The position numbers and the translations under genes were made by a program. A model generated the notes under the pieces. That model saw nothing but the letters and a program-made list of their open reading frames with translations. It made no database searches and was not told the DNA's origin. From NCBI GenBank assembly GCA_030613785.1, contig JAUWLF010000026.1, positions 1 to 43,198 on the forward strand: DNA of 43,198 nucleotides, read 5' to 3'. This document shows positions 22,800 through 32,155 of the stretch, one piece after another. Source of the DNA: Chloroflexota bacterium. Lineage in GTDB: Bacteria; Chloroflexota; Anaerolineae; UBA7937; B3-Chlor. The stretch's first letter is position 1. Each line of letters starts with the position of its first letter.

Positions 22800-24755
22800 T
22801 TGAGTAGACACTACGAGACAGAGTTGGTCAAGAACTGCTCGATTCCCATGACGGATGGCGTGTGTTTGGCAGCCGACCTGTATCGGCCGCTTACTGATCA
22901 GCCGGTGCCTACGCTAGTGAGCCTTTACCCATATCACAAGGACGACGATCAAGGTCCCGGCTTCTTTGAGGGAGCACTGGGGTCACTAGCCCAGGCAGGC
23001 TATGCTTGTCTCTTGGTCGATCTGAGGGGTACGGGCGGCGCGGGCGGCACGACTGATATGCTGTTTCCCGAGCGAGAGCGACGAGACTACTACGAGACTG
23101 TCGAGTGGGCTGCTGAGCAGCCATGGAGCGATGGGAACGTGGGAGTCTGGGGGATTTCATATGGGTCAATAGACTCACTACTCACCGCAGCCCAACGCCC
23201 ACCTCATCTGAGAGCGGTGGCTGCGTTTCATGGCGCAGGAGATGTCTGGGACAATTGGCTGCTTCTGGGTGGCCGGCTTGGGCTACTGCAGGTCCTTGCC
23301 AACTGGTCCGCCTGGATGGTCGGCCAGAACTTCATGCCGCCGACATATCGTGATGCGGAGGGGCGTTGGTTATCGGTCTGGCGGGAGCATCTCGAGGGCA
23401 ACCAACCCTACTTGGTGACAATACTCGATCGCGCAATGTCAGGTGAGGTCGAGCTGCAACCGGATAGCGTAGCGTTGGATGGGATCGAAACCCCCGTGTA
23501 CCTGTGGGCAGGCTGGCACGACTTGTTTCCCAAGGCCATGGTTGAAGCCTACCAGATACTCAACGGCCCGAAGAAGCTCACGATAGGTCCATGGACCCAC
23601 ACAATGCCCGATTTAGGGCACGAAGCGCGAATAGACTACTTGCACGAGCTGCAGCGATGGTTCGACTACTGGTTGCGGGACGAAGACACGGGCATCATGG
23701 ACGAACCACCGGTCGCCATCTGGGTGCGCGAAGCAGACACTTGGGTGTACGAGGAGGGCTTTCCTCCCCCTGAGGTGGAAGAGGTCGCGTTCTATCTGGG
23801 CCCCAACGGATCGCTGTCAGAAAGCGCGCCGGAGCTCGCGGGGACCGATGTGTTCACGTATGACGGCACAGCCGGAGTGTGTGCTCACTTCTGGGATCTG
23901 ATGGGCACTGTTCCAGGGCTACCGCGGGATCAGCGCCCGGATGAGCTGAAGGGCGTGGTCTACACGAGTTCACCGCTGGCTGAAGAGATCGAAATCTGCG
24001 GCGCACCTGAGGTGGAGGTACGGTATAGGTCAAATGTGCCTGACCCTTTGCTAGTGGTCAAGCTGTGCGACGTGGCACCTAGCGGGATGTCAAGTCTGAT
24101 CACGTCGGGTTGGGTAGATCTTGATTGGGGAAGTACCCACCCCACCAATTGGGGCGATGTTTCACCAGACGGATCGACAGTGCATCTCAAGCTGATACCC
24201 ACGTCCTATCTGATTCGCGCCGGTCACAGGCTGCGGGCATTCGTGGCCGCGTCAGACTTCCCTCGCCTGCTACCGAGTGTCGGTCCGGGCGAGGCCGCGG
24301 TCGAGTGGGGCGACGAGCAACCGTCATCGGTGCGATTGCCGCTTCGCCCGCCACGCAGCGAAGTACGGAAGCCATTGTTCCTCACGCTCCCTGAGGCATC
24401 TGGCGGTCCTGGACGGGCCCCAATGTGGCGTATCGAGCACAATCCGCTTGAGGGAACGATCACCGTGCGCGGTGAGTTTGCATTGAGTCTCGCAGTCGAC
24501 GGGGGTGAGGCGCCGGCGACGGTCACATACACCCATCATTACTGGGCGACAGCGAGCCAATCCGGTGGGGTCCAGTGCAGTGCGCACGCGGAGAGCGAGG
24601 CCTCATGGGAGAGCGCGCAGGAGAAGATCCATTTGGAGGCGGTGATGGCGTTTCGCCCGGTCGGGTTGGACCTGAGCGTGGTGATTACTTTGAATGGCGC
24701 GCCCTATTGGAGCAAGCGGTGGACGCGACGCTGGCCAGCGAATCCACGTGATTGA
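22800..24755 (+). CDS. CocE/NonD-family hydrolase (X-Pro dipeptidyl-peptidase S15 type)
   Basis: 651 residues, normal for CocE-type acyl hydrolases. The N-terminal alpha/beta-hydrolase domain has LYPYHKDDD, VDLRGTGGAGG, and the nucleophile Ser 120 in WGISYGS; an acid and the catalytic His in GPWTHTMPDLGHEARI follow, with a helical lid between. The C-terminal third (from about 400) is the jelly-roll domain (X-Pro dipeptidyl-peptidase C-terminal): VYTSSPLAEEIEICGAPEVE. Such enzymes cleave esters (cocaine, beta-lactam side chains, glutaryl amides) or X-Pro peptides. No signal peptide, so cytoplasmic. TTG start with AGGAGGA at 22788-22794, a strong site. Co-directional with the URO-D gene, 132 nt downstream. 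Confidence 0.9.
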   Translation: MSRHYETELVKNCSIPMTDGVCLAADLYRPLTDQPVPTLVSLYPYHKDDDQGPGFFEGALGSLAQAGYACLLVDLRGTGGAGGTTDMLFPERERRDYYETVEWAAEQPWSDGNVGVWGISYGSIDSLLTAAQRPPHLRAVAAFHGAGDVWDNWLLLGGRLGLLQVLANWSAWMVGQNFMPPTYRDAEGRWLSVWREHLEGNQPYLVTILDRAMSGEVELQPDSVALDGIETPVYLWAGWHDLFPKAMVEAYQILNGPKKLTIGPWTHTMPDLGHEARIDYLHELQRWFDYWLRDEDTGIMDEPPVAIWVREADTWVYEEGFPPPEVEEVAFYLGPNGSLSESAPELAGTDVFTYDGTAGVCAHFWDLMGTVPGLPRDQRPDELKGVVYTSSPLAEEIEICGAPEVEVRYRSNVPDPLLVVKLCDVAPSGMSSLITSGWVDLDWGSTHPTNWGDVSPDGSTVHLKLIPTSYLIRAGHRLRAFVAASDFPRLLPSVGPGEAAVEWGDEQPSSVRLPLRPPRSEVRKPLFLTLPEASGGPGRAPMWRIEHNPLEGTITVRGEFALSLAVDGGEAPATVTYTHHYWATASQSGGVQCSAHAESEASWESAQEKIHLEAVMAFRPVGLDLSVVITLNGAPYWSKRWTRRWPANPRD

Positions 24756-25060
24756 CGCACGCTCCGGATTCGACGACGGTAGTGGCATACTTAGCACCTG
24801 GTGGCTTCTACATTGGTCTGGAGATGAAGCACCGTCGCCTGGCCCTACCGCCTTCGCTTGTCATTCTGCGCCGTGCGTAATACGTGGTGCGCAACGGTCC
24901 AGTGCGAGGACTGCGGTGTCAGGTCGGCACTCGCTACAGGAGAAGAGGCTGCAATCCCTCCATCGGCGAGGCCTGAGGCCAAGCCCATAGAACCTGACGG
25001 TTCAAGCGAGTGTATGTTCGCGGGGCGCCCAACTCGCCAGCACGGGACCCGTGGGGAACG
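24756..25060. other. Convergent intergenic region
   Basis: About 300 bp between the convergent CocE-type and SDR genes. No gene, clear terminator or repeat seen. Confidence 0.4.
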
Positions 25061-25876
25061 CTAGTGCATCCACGAGCCCCCCGTGATGTTGATCGCCTGA
25101 CCAGTCATGAAATCGGAGTATTCTGAAGCGAGAAAGACTACTACCTTGGCTACGTCCTCAGTAGTCTCCAAGCGGGCCAAAGGCGTGTCGTCCACATATG
25201 ACTGTCTGACCGCCTCGGTTGATATCCCTCGCAGCCGTGATTCCCACACGACTTCGCGTTCTTGCATGCTGGTCTGGACATACCCGGGACACACGGCATT
25301 GACCAAGATACCATGGCTGACGAGCTCAGTTGCCATCGCTTGAGTCAGGCCAACGACGGCGAACTTGGAGGCAATATAGTGAGCCAAGAAGGGCGCCTCT
25401 CCCCTCTTTCCGGCCATGGACGCCACCGAGATGATTCTGCCACCCTGCCTCTGAGCGATCATCTGCCTTGCAGCCGCTTGCGAGCAGAGGAAGACACCTC
25501 GCGCGTTGGTATTCATGTTGAAATCCCACTCATCTTCATCGAGGTCAACAAACCAGTTCATCGTCGACACACCGGCGTTATTGACCCAGATGTCCAGGCG
25601 TCCGCTCCATTCGAGTACCGCGGCCAGAGCAGCATCTATCTCCTCCCTGTTGCGTACATCAAGGCGATACGCGATGGCTGACCCACCTGCCTGCTCGATT
25701 TCCATTGCCACGAGCTGAGCTCCCTCGACGTTGATGTCGGTCACCGCAATCCAGGCCCCCTCCTTGGCGAGGGCGAGTGCAATCCCTCTCCCGATGCCTG
25801 TCGCAGCCCCAGTTACCACGCAGATCCTGCCTGGCACCAATCCATGACCCTTCCTGTCGCTCGATCTTTGTTCCAT
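25061..25876 (-). CDS. Short-chain dehydrogenase/reductase (classical SDR)
   Basis: 271 residues of a classical NAD(P)-dependent SDR. The cofactor loop TGAATGIGRGIALALA, NNAGVS, the catalytic Ser in ISVASMAGKRG and the Y-x-x-x-K in HYIASKFAVVGLTQ, and the typical C-terminal FMTGQAINITGGSWMH are all present. The Asp in AVTDINVEG after strand 2 favours NAD+ over NADP+. The start was placed at 25876 because GGAGGG sits 8 nt before it; the frame extends further upstream (25978) without family similarity. Best guess is a sugar/polyol dehydrogenase of the catabolic cluster. Transcribed away from the ABC operon, divergent from it across a long gap. Confidence 0.92.
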   Translation of the reverse strand: MEQRSSDRKGHGLVPGRICVVTGAATGIGRGIALALAKEGAWIAVTDINVEGAQLVAMEIEQAGGSAIAYRLDVRNREEIDAALAAVLEWSGRLDIWVNNAGVSTMNWFVDLDEDEWDFNMNTNARGVFLCSQAAARQMIAQRQGGRIISVASMAGKRGEAPFLAHYIASKFAVVGLTQAMATELVSHGILVNAVCPGYVQTSMQEREVVWESRLRGISTEAVRQSYVDDTPLARLETTEDVAKVVVFLASEYSDFMTGQAINITGGSWMH

Positions 25877-27316
25877 TTGCAGTACCCTCCAGTCTCCCGA
25901 GTGTGCTTTCGTCTGCGTCCTGTCCGATGAGAGGACTCCTGATCCTGTTGAAAGGGCCGAGGTGACCCAGGAGGGCACAGTCGGTGAGAAGAACGATGAC
26001 GCGCTGCGTGTCTTGCTCGCCCGGGTCCAGGGTCAGGGCAACCTCCGGTGATCGCTACGTGAGTAGGCTTGGACAACTGCTTCCTTTCCCTGCCTCGTAG
26101 GCCTGCTTGCGATGCTCCCTGTGGTTCGTTAGAGCGCGTGCGCCCAGCCCTAAGGCCAGCGAAGAGTCACAGTCATCGCCAGTGTGGGAATCCGGTAATA
26201 ATGCCATGAATGGGGCGCGGCGGACGTTCACATGTTCCCGCTTGCGTGGGCTTCAAATCGCGCTTGGTCTTCATTATGCTCGCAGGGGATGGCCTAGGCA
26301 GTACCAGATCAGGCAGAGCTCCCCGGCACGACTCCGCCGGTGTACTGACCCGCCGGTGTGACTCGACTGCTGCGGCGGGAGGCATGCCGGGGGCACTATA
26401 CGTGACCTAGCCCTGTGTTGTCAAGATGCGCCCGTGTCGCACACCGGCCTGCGCATCAAAGCCGCGCACGACCGTGCTTTTCGTGGTCGCACATTTCTTG
26501 GGCAGCAAGGGCCGGAGCTAGCTGAAGCTGCGTCGTCGAGCAGGTGCCGCCCATCGTGCATGCTGCTGGTCCCCCCGTGGGTCTTGGTACGATCGGCGGA
26601 AGATAACGTCCGTCTGACTGAGGGGAGCAGGACGGTGCTGCACTCGTTGGTTGCAGGCCAGGGCATCCGGCCAAAGCGAGCACACCCAATGGCTCGCCAT
26701 ATTCGTTCCTTTGTGTCGTCGGGCTGGTGCGCGAGGTCCGTCCGGCGGTTGCCAACCTGACCGACATGCAGTACACTTCCGCATAACATGTTCGGTATGC
26801 CGCAACGATACCTGGACTGGCCCAGAGCGAGAATGCTACCGTGCTCCCCACACCCCGAGACGGTCCGGAATCGACGTTGATCCGGTCTGGGCATTGTCTG
26901 TCCAGTTATCGAGCTTGCTCAGGCGGTCGTTGATTGGGTGGGAGGCGCGAGGAGGGCACACTGGGACGCCCTCTAGCGCGCTTCGGTCGCGCTCTGTCCG
27001 CGCAATGCGCTTGTTTCATCGGAGGTTGACGGCAATAATCCGGTCGAGCCGCGCCGAGAAGCGACAAGGTCAAGAAGTGGCTTTCCAAGGCTTGTGCGAA
27101 GGACCGGCGCGAGACCACTTCTTGGGTTTGACAGACGGCATGGAGAAGGCTTCAATACCTGCTCGGACAAGCTAGGGCCTCTTTCGAGAATATCAGCGGA
27201 GTACTATCTGGGCTTCGCAGAGCGTACGCATAGAGGCAAGGGCGAGGGGCCGAACATCGGTTGCGAGAATGTCCGTCGGTGCCGGCCAAGAGGCTGAGGC
27301 GCATCCAACGCCTGGT
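25877..27316. other. 1.4-kb non-coding interval inside the cluster
   Basis: No convincing gene in any frame: reading frames are short, Arg/Cys/Ser-rich and without family motifs. No tRNA, CRISPR or insertion-sequence ends noticed. It may be the decayed remains of a gene (for example the regulator one would expect for this cluster), or long upstream regulatory DNA for the divergent SDR and ABC operons. Confidence 0.4.
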
Positions 27317-27345
27317 TTGACTAATGAGTAACAACGTTGTACAAT
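27317..27345 (+). promoter_or_regulatory. Promoter with overlapping palindromic operators for the ABC importer operon
   Basis: TTGACT (27317-27322), 17-bp spacer, TACAAT (27340-27345), a near-consensus promoter. Two palindromes overlap the -10 side: ACAACGTTGT (27331-27340), with the central CG typical of LacI-family operators, and TTGTACAA (27337-27344). ACAACGTT recurs at 27549-27556 in the leader. This is a likely repressor site; no regulator gene is in the window. Confidence 0.65.
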
Positions 27346-27453
27346 GTGCGCAATTAAACGGTGAATCTTCTTCGCTCAGCAGCGAGATAACTTCGGGGGA
27401 GAGCGGTCATCGGCGGATCGGGGTTAGTCTGCGGCGAATCCGTGGACTCACTG

Positions 27454-27463
27454 AAAGGAGGTG
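27454..27463 (+). promoter_or_regulatory. Extended Shine-Dalgarno sequence in the ABC operon leader
   Basis: AAAGGAGGTG, identical to the 10-mer at 2196-2205, lies 138 nt before the binding-protein ATG (which has its own AAGGAG). The only overlapping frame (GTG-TGG-CAT...) ends after nine codons. Confidence 0.4.
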
Positions 27464-27600
27464 TGGCATAAGCATAGCAGGCGCGATTAGGATGCTTGGC
27501 GAAGCGTGGACAGCGATGCCAACTCGCGCCCATGGGGCCGCCGGGCAGACAACGTTAACTGTCGAACAGTCGCACGTAGCACGAGAAGGAGAGAGACGAC

Positions 27601-29235
27601 ATGAGTACGGAGAAAGACCGGGAGTTCATCAAGAAAGCGCGTACGATTCGTATCAGCAGGAGAGATTTCATCAAGGGTGGAGCGGCCGTAGCGGGGGCCG
27701 GTATTCTGTCTGCATGCGGGCCGCCGGCGCCCACGGCTTCGCCGGCGGCCACCGCCACGCCGGTGCCCGAACCGGCGGGTCCCAAGGCCGGCGGTGTCTT
27801 GATAGCCTCCTATACAACCGATCCGGTCGGTTTCGATCCGGCAGTCGTCGGAGCGTACTCGTCCGGACTCATGATCGAGCAGGCTTACGACACGCTGGTC
27901 GAGTATGACGACCAGATGAACATAGTCCCCTGTCTCGCCGAGAGCTGGGAGGTATCGGATGACAACCTGGAGATTACGTTGAAGCTGAAGCAGGGGATCG
28001 AGTTCCACAACGGCAAGGAGCTCACCTCCGAAGATGTCGTGCATACCTTCACGCGGATCAAGGATCCTGAGACCGGCTCTCCAAGAGTGGGAGCCTTCGG
28101 GAACCTGGATAGTGTTGAGGCAGTCGACAAGTACACGGCCAGGTTCGTCCTCAATACAGAGATGGGACCGTTCTGGGCGCACCTGGCCTCGCCGTACGAG
28201 AGCATCGTGCCCGCTGGATCGACTGTGGAGCAGCTCCAGACGGAGATGATCGGCACAGGGCCCTTCAAGATGGTGTCCTACGAGCCCAATTACAAGCTGG
28301 TGTTCGAGAAGAACGACAACTTCTGGAAGGAAGGACTGCCCTATCTGGATGGCGTAGAGGTCAGATTCATCACCGACATGACTGCAGCCACGAACGCCTT
28401 CCAGGCCAAGGAAGTCGATCTGTTGCAGTCCGTGGCCAACAAGGACATGGCGATGCTGGAGGCCATCGACGGCGTCATAGGCACGCAACTGACGGAGTCC
28501 TGCCAGTGGAACTATACGGGCATCAACTGCACCAGGGAACCCTTCACCGATCCCAGGGTTCGCCTAGCCATAAGCCTGGCTAAGGACAGGCAGGCGATAC
28601 TTGACAGCGCTTTCTTCGGCTATGGCGCGCCGCTCGTGGGCGGCATCGTGCCCTCGTGGAGCTGGGCCTATGTCGACTGGCAGTACTTCAGCCCCGGGTC
28701 CGATCTCGAGAGAGCCAGGGCGCTGCTCGAGGAGGCTGGGTATCCCGATGGCTTCGACACCACGATGACGCTTTCGGACGAATACCCGTGGCACGCTTCC
28801 GAGGGGCAGATACACCAGGCTGAGTTGGCGAAGCTGGGGATCAATGTGGAGATCATCACCTTGGAGTGGGGTGCCTTCATTGAGACCATCTTCGGCAACA
28901 GGGACTTCGATCTGCAGATCTGCGGCTGGGGCGGCCCCTTCGTCGACCCAGATGAGTTCCTCTATCCGGAGTTCCACTCCGATGAGGACTGGAACCCGCA
29001 GGGCTTCAGTGACCCTGAGGTGGATAGGCTTCTCGAGCTAGGCCGCAACACCCACGATCAGGACGAGCGCGCGGGGATCTACGCCGAGGTTCAGAAGCTG
29101 ATCGCCGAGCTAGCGCCCGTGGCAGCGGGTGTGAACAGCCCATTCCTACAGACTGTTTGGGACCAAGTCAAGGGCTTCACCTTCATGCCCACGGGCATGC
29201 TGAGAGGCTTCAGGGAGACCTGGTTGGACAAGTAG
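27601..29235 (+). CDS. Peptide/opine-type ABC transporter substrate-binding lipoprotein (SBP_bac_5)
   Basis: 544 residues, typical length for DppA/OppA-type cluster C binding proteins, which catch oligopeptides, nickel, opines or oligosaccharides outside the membrane. The N-terminus combines a Tat-type signal (ISRRDFIKGGAAVAGAGI) with a lipobox LSAC, followed by a Pro/Ala/Thr linker. Family blocks: GVLIASYTTDPVGFDPA, CLAESWEVSDDNLEITLKLK, FHNGKELTSEDVVHTFTRI, GTGPFKMVSYEPN, FTDPRVRLAISLAKDRQAI, ARALLEEAGYPDGFDTTMTL. The ATG is preceded by AAGGAGAG. First and most highly expressed gene expected in the five-gene importer operon, judged by the hairpin after it. The ligand is not predictable. Confidence 0.95.
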   Translation: MSTEKDREFIKKARTIRISRRDFIKGGAAVAGAGILSACGPPAPTASPAATATPVPEPAGPKAGGVLIASYTTDPVGFDPAVVGAYSSGLMIEQAYDTLVEYDDQMNIVPCLAESWEVSDDNLEITLKLKQGIEFHNGKELTSEDVVHTFTRIKDPETGSPRVGAFGNLDSVEAVDKYTARFVLNTEMGPFWAHLASPYESIVPAGSTVEQLQTEMIGTGPFKMVSYEPNYKLVFEKNDNFWKEGLPYLDGVEVRFITDMTAATNAFQAKEVDLLQSVANKDMAMLEAIDGVIGTQLTESCQWNYTGINCTREPFTDPRVRLAISLAKDRQAILDSAFFGYGAPLVGGIVPSWSWAYVDWQYFSPGSDLERARALLEEAGYPDGFDTTMTLSDEYPWHASEGQIHQAELAKLGINVEIITLEWGAFIETIFGNRDFDLQICGWGGPFVDPDEFLYPEFHSDEDWNPQGFSDPEVDRLLELGRNTHDQDERAGIYAEVQKLIAELAPVAAGVNSPFLQTVWDQVKGFTFMPTGMLRGFRETWLDK

Positions 29236-29248
29236 ACAGCTCCAGCGA

Positions 29249-29282
29249 GCGATCCTCACCCTCGGCAGGGGGTGAGGATCGC
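29249..29282 (+). promoter_or_regulatory. Stem-loop between binding-protein and permease genes
   Basis: Perfect 13-bp stem GCGATCCTCACCC (29249-29261) / GGGTGAGGATCGC (29270-29282) with an 8-nt loop, only 20 nt before the permease ATG. No T-run. It would protect the 3' end of the SBP message or attenuate read-through, as the 10-bp hairpin does at the same place in the BMP operon. Confidence 0.7.
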
Positions 29283-29301
29283 TTCCTGTGGAAGGGCTTT
29301 C

Positions 29302-30261
29302 ATGCTCAGATACATCGCCAAGCGTTTGCTGCTGATGATCCCTGTGGTGATCGGCATGTCGGTCTTCGTGTTTGCAATGATGCGTCTCATTCCTGGCGAC
29401 ATCGCCTACGTGTCTCTGGGCGCCCACGCGACTGAGGAGGCCGTCGAGGCTTATCGCCACAGGACTGGCCTCGACCAGCCCCTGCATGTGCAGTACTTGC
29501 GCTGGGTGGGCGACTTCATGAGCGGTGAGTTTGGCGTTTCTCTGACCACAGGCGTCAGTATCCGGGAGGAGATGCTGCGGCGACTGCCGGTGACCCTGCA
29601 ACTGACCGCAATGGCCATTATCCTAGCTACCCTCATAGGGCTGCCGGCAGGCCTGATCGCTGCCAGACGACCGAACTCGAAGATGGATCTTGCTGTGTCG
29701 ACGCTGGGACTCACCGGTCTTTCTCTTCCCAATTTCTGGCTAGGGACGATGCTTGTTCTCCTGTTCGCTGTGCAACGTCACATACTCCCGCCTTCTGGCT
29801 TCGTGCGTTTCACCGAGAACCCTGTGGACAACCTGCGCCTGCTCGTACTACCCACCATCTCTTTGGCGGTGGTTTCCGCATCGGTCATCTTGCGTATGAC
29901 GCGAGCTTCGGCCATAGAAGTCATGCGACAGGACTACGTGACGACCGCCCAGGCCAAGGGTGCGTCAGATGGAGTCCTGATGAGGCGACACATCCTCAAG
30001 AACTCGCTGATTCCCGTAGTCACGGTCATCGGCATGGAAGCTGGCTACATCTTTGGGGCGGCGTTCCTGATCGAGGCCGTGTTCCTTATCCCGGGCGTCG
30101 CTACCTGGTCTCTATACGCCATACAGAAGCGTGACTACACTGTCTTGCAGGCGACCACCATGGTTGTGCTCATTGTCTTCATGAGCATCAATCTTGCCGT
30201 CGACATCCTGTACACCTATCTGGACCCCCGACTGCGGCTTGGCGGTAGGGAGGAAGGCTGA
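29302..30261 (+). CDS. ABC transporter permease, DppB type
   Basis: 319 residues, about six transmembrane segments. The typical DppB/OppB N-terminus (MLRYIAKRLLLMIPVVIGMS) with a short periplasmic loop (ERTGLDQPL-like: RTGLDQPLHVQYLRWVGDFM, G-FGVS), and the cytoplasmic EAA loop that docks with the ATPases: EVMRQDYVTTAQAKGASDGV. It forms the membrane channel with the following DppC-type protein. The ATG at 29302 is taken because the family starts exactly at MLRYIAKRL; frame upstream crosses the hairpin. Confidence 0.95.
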   Translation: MLRYIAKRLLLMIPVVIGMSVFVFAMMRLIPGDIAYVSLGAHATEEAVEAYRHRTGLDQPLHVQYLRWVGDFMSGEFGVSLTTGVSIREEMLRRLPVTLQLTAMAIILATLIGLPAGLIAARRPNSKMDLAVSTLGLTGLSLPNFWLGTMLVLLFAVQRHILPPSGFVRFTENPVDNLRLLVLPTISLAVVSASVILRMTRASAIEVMRQDYVTTAQAKGASDGVLMRRHILKNSLIPVVTVIGMEAGYIFGAAFLIEAVFLIPGVATWSLYAIQKRDYTVLQATTMVVLIVFMSINLAVDILYTYLDPRLRLGGREEG

Positions 30262-31163
30262 TGGAGCACACTGAGGCCGCATCGGATATCTCGGCGGTAT
30301 CAGCTTCTGTAGCACGACGCGAGGCGCGCTTCCGGGGACTGGCGAGGCGTGTCTCAGGGGCGAACAAGCTGTTGATCGTCGGCGTGCTCATAGTAGGCTG
30401 CATCGTTTTGACCGCCATATTCGCTCCTTTCATCGCTCCGTACTCACCTTATGAGATGGAATCTGGCAACATGCTGCAGCCGCCGAGTCGGGCTCATCTG
30501 GGCGGCACCGACGAGTTTGGGCGTGACATTTTCAGCCGCACCGTCTATGGTGCTAGGACATCTATTCAGGTCTCCCTGATCGCAGTGAGCATTGCTCTCG
30601 CCGTCGGGCCGCTACTCGGGCTTCTGTCCGCCCACTATGGCCGCTGGGTGGATTCAGTGATCTCTAGATTCTTCGACATTCTCTTCGGTTTCCCCGCCAT
30701 TCTGCTGGCGTTGCTGGTTCTGGCCGTCCTTGGTCCAGGCAAGACGAGCGCCATGGTGGCCATTGGAATCGTATTCATACCCATCCTTGGCCGCGTCGTG
30801 CGGTCGGCGGCACTGGTGGCCGAGAGCGAGCAGTACGTCGAGGCAGCGAGATCTCTGGGCATGTCCGACGTCAGGATGATAGTCCGAGAAGTGTTGCCCA
30901 ATGTGTTGCCGGTGATCATCGTGCAGACCACGCTGGCTCTCGCCTATGCGATTCTGAACGAAGCTGCCCTCGCCTTCCTGGGCGTGGGAACACAGCCGCC
31001 GGAGCCATCGTGGGGAAGGATGCTGTTTATCGGCAAGGGGTTTCTGCAACTGGCTCCCTGGATGGGCATCATACCAGGGGCTGCGATCTTCGTGGCCGTG
31101 CTCGGGTTCAATACCTTGGGCGATGGCTTGCGCGACATCCTTGACCCCCGGTTGAAGACCTAG
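30261..31163 (+). CDS. ABC transporter permease, DppC type
   Basis: 300 residues, partner of the preceding permease; its ATG shares one base with that gene's stop (TGATG). N-terminal cytoplasmic tail, first transmembrane helix (LLIVGVLIVGCIVLTAIFAP), the conserved loop HLGGTDEFGRDIFSRTVYGAR, then five more helices with the EAA motif YVEAARSLGMSDVRMIVREV and the C-terminal NTLGDGLRDILDPRL, all diagnostic for OppC/DppC. Length and order match the standard dppABCDF operon. Confidence 0.96.
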   Translation: MEHTEAASDISAVSASVARREARFRGLARRVSGANKLLIVGVLIVGCIVLTAIFAPFIAPYSPYEMESGNMLQPPSRAHLGGTDEFGRDIFSRTVYGARTSIQVSLIAVSIALAVGPLLGLLSAHYGRWVDSVISRFFDILFGFPAILLALLVLAVLGPGKTSAMVAIGIVFIPILGRVVRSAALVAESEQYVEAARSLGMSDVRMIVREVLPNVLPVIIVQTTLALAYAILNEAALAFLGVGTQPPEPSWGRMLFIGKGFLQLAPWMGIIPGAAIFVAVLGFNTLGDGLRDILDPRLKT

Positions 31164-31177
31164 ACTGGACGAGGACT

Positions 31178-32155
31178 GTGGACAGTCACAACGAAGCGAT
31201 TCTAAAGGTGAGAGACCTGCGTGTGTGGTTCTTCACGACGCATGGTCGGCTGAAGGCCGTGGACGGCGTAGACTTCGACGTGCGCAAGGGAGAGGTGGTG
31301 GGCATCATCGGGGAGTCGGGCTGCGGCAAGACGATGACGGCGCTGTCGGTGCTGAGGCTGATTCCTTTTCCGGGGCGGATTGTGAGTGGCTCGATCATGT
31401 TCCAGGGTAGAGACCTACTATCCCTCAACGAGAGGGAGATGCTGGGCATCAGGGGCAACCATATCTCGATGATCTTCCAGGATCCGTTGACGGCGCTGAA
31501 TCCCTCCATGACCGTCGGGAAGCAGGTCGCCGAGCCCTTTGTTCTTCACAAGAGAACCAGGTGGAAGCGAGCCTTGGAATGGGCAGTATCACTGCTGAAG
31601 GAAGTGGGGATTCCGCTTCCGGACATCCGGGCGGACGAGTACCCTCACGAGTTCAGCGGTGGCATGCGCCAGCGTGCCATGATCGCCATGGCACTGGCCT
31701 GCGAGCCCGAGTTGCTCATCGCGGATGAACCTACAACCGCGCTGGATGTGACTATCCAGGCCCAGATTCTTGATCTCATTCGCGAGGTGCAGAGGTCCCG
31801 GGGCACATCGATTATCTATATCACTCACGCTCTTGGTGTCGTTGCGGAGATGTGTGACAGAGTAAACGTGATGTATGCTGGGAGCATCGTAGAGTCGGCC
31901 GACGTGAGGGAAATCCTCAAGAACCCATATCATCCGTATACCCAGGGGCTATTGGAGTGCGTACCGAAGGTCGGCGAATACGCGAGGCTCAAGCCTTTGC
32001 CAGGGGCTCCACCCGTACTTAGCGCCGAGGAGGACGTTGGCTGCGCTTTCGCTCCACGCTGTTCCGCGCTGAGCGAGCAATGTAGGCATGGGATGCCGCC
32101 TTTGGTGGAAGTGGGCCAGGATCACAGAGCGCGCTGCTGGAGGTTCGTCGGATGA
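31178..32155 (+). CDS. ABC transporter ATP-binding protein, DppD type
   Basis: 325 residues, GTG start (GGACGAGGAC upstream). Walker [11 protein letters not shown]-loop in [16 protein letters not shown], signature [16 protein letters not shown], Walker [16 protein letters not shown]-loop YITHALGVV. The C-terminal oligopeptide-transporter ATPase extension (oligo_HPY) has the family's Cys pattern: [16 protein letters not shown] and a final Cys in HRARCWRF. It powers the importer together with the DppF-type ATPase, whose gene it overlaps by 4 nt (ATGA). Confidence 0.96.
   Translation: MDSHNEAILKVRDLRVWFFTTHGRLKAVDGVDFDVRKGEVVGIIGESGCGKTMTALSVLRLIPFPGRIVSGSIMFQGRDLLSLNEREMLGIRGNHISMIFQDPLTALNPSMTVGKQVAEPFVLHKRTRWKRALEWAVSLLKEVGIPLPDIRADEYPHEFSGGMRQRAMIAMALACEPELLIADEPTTALDVTIQAQILDLIREVQRSRGTSIIYITHALGVVAEMCDRVNVMYAGSIVESADVREILKNPYHPYTQGLLECVPKVGEYARLKPLPGAPPVLSAEEDVGCAFAPRCSALSEQCRHGMPPLVEVGQDHRARCWRFVG

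Noticed and set aside
24756-27316. Search for CRISPR array, phage or insertion-sequence genes in the empty stretches
   Set aside because: No regularly spaced repeats, no integrase, transposase, terminase or Cas-like motif found by eye.
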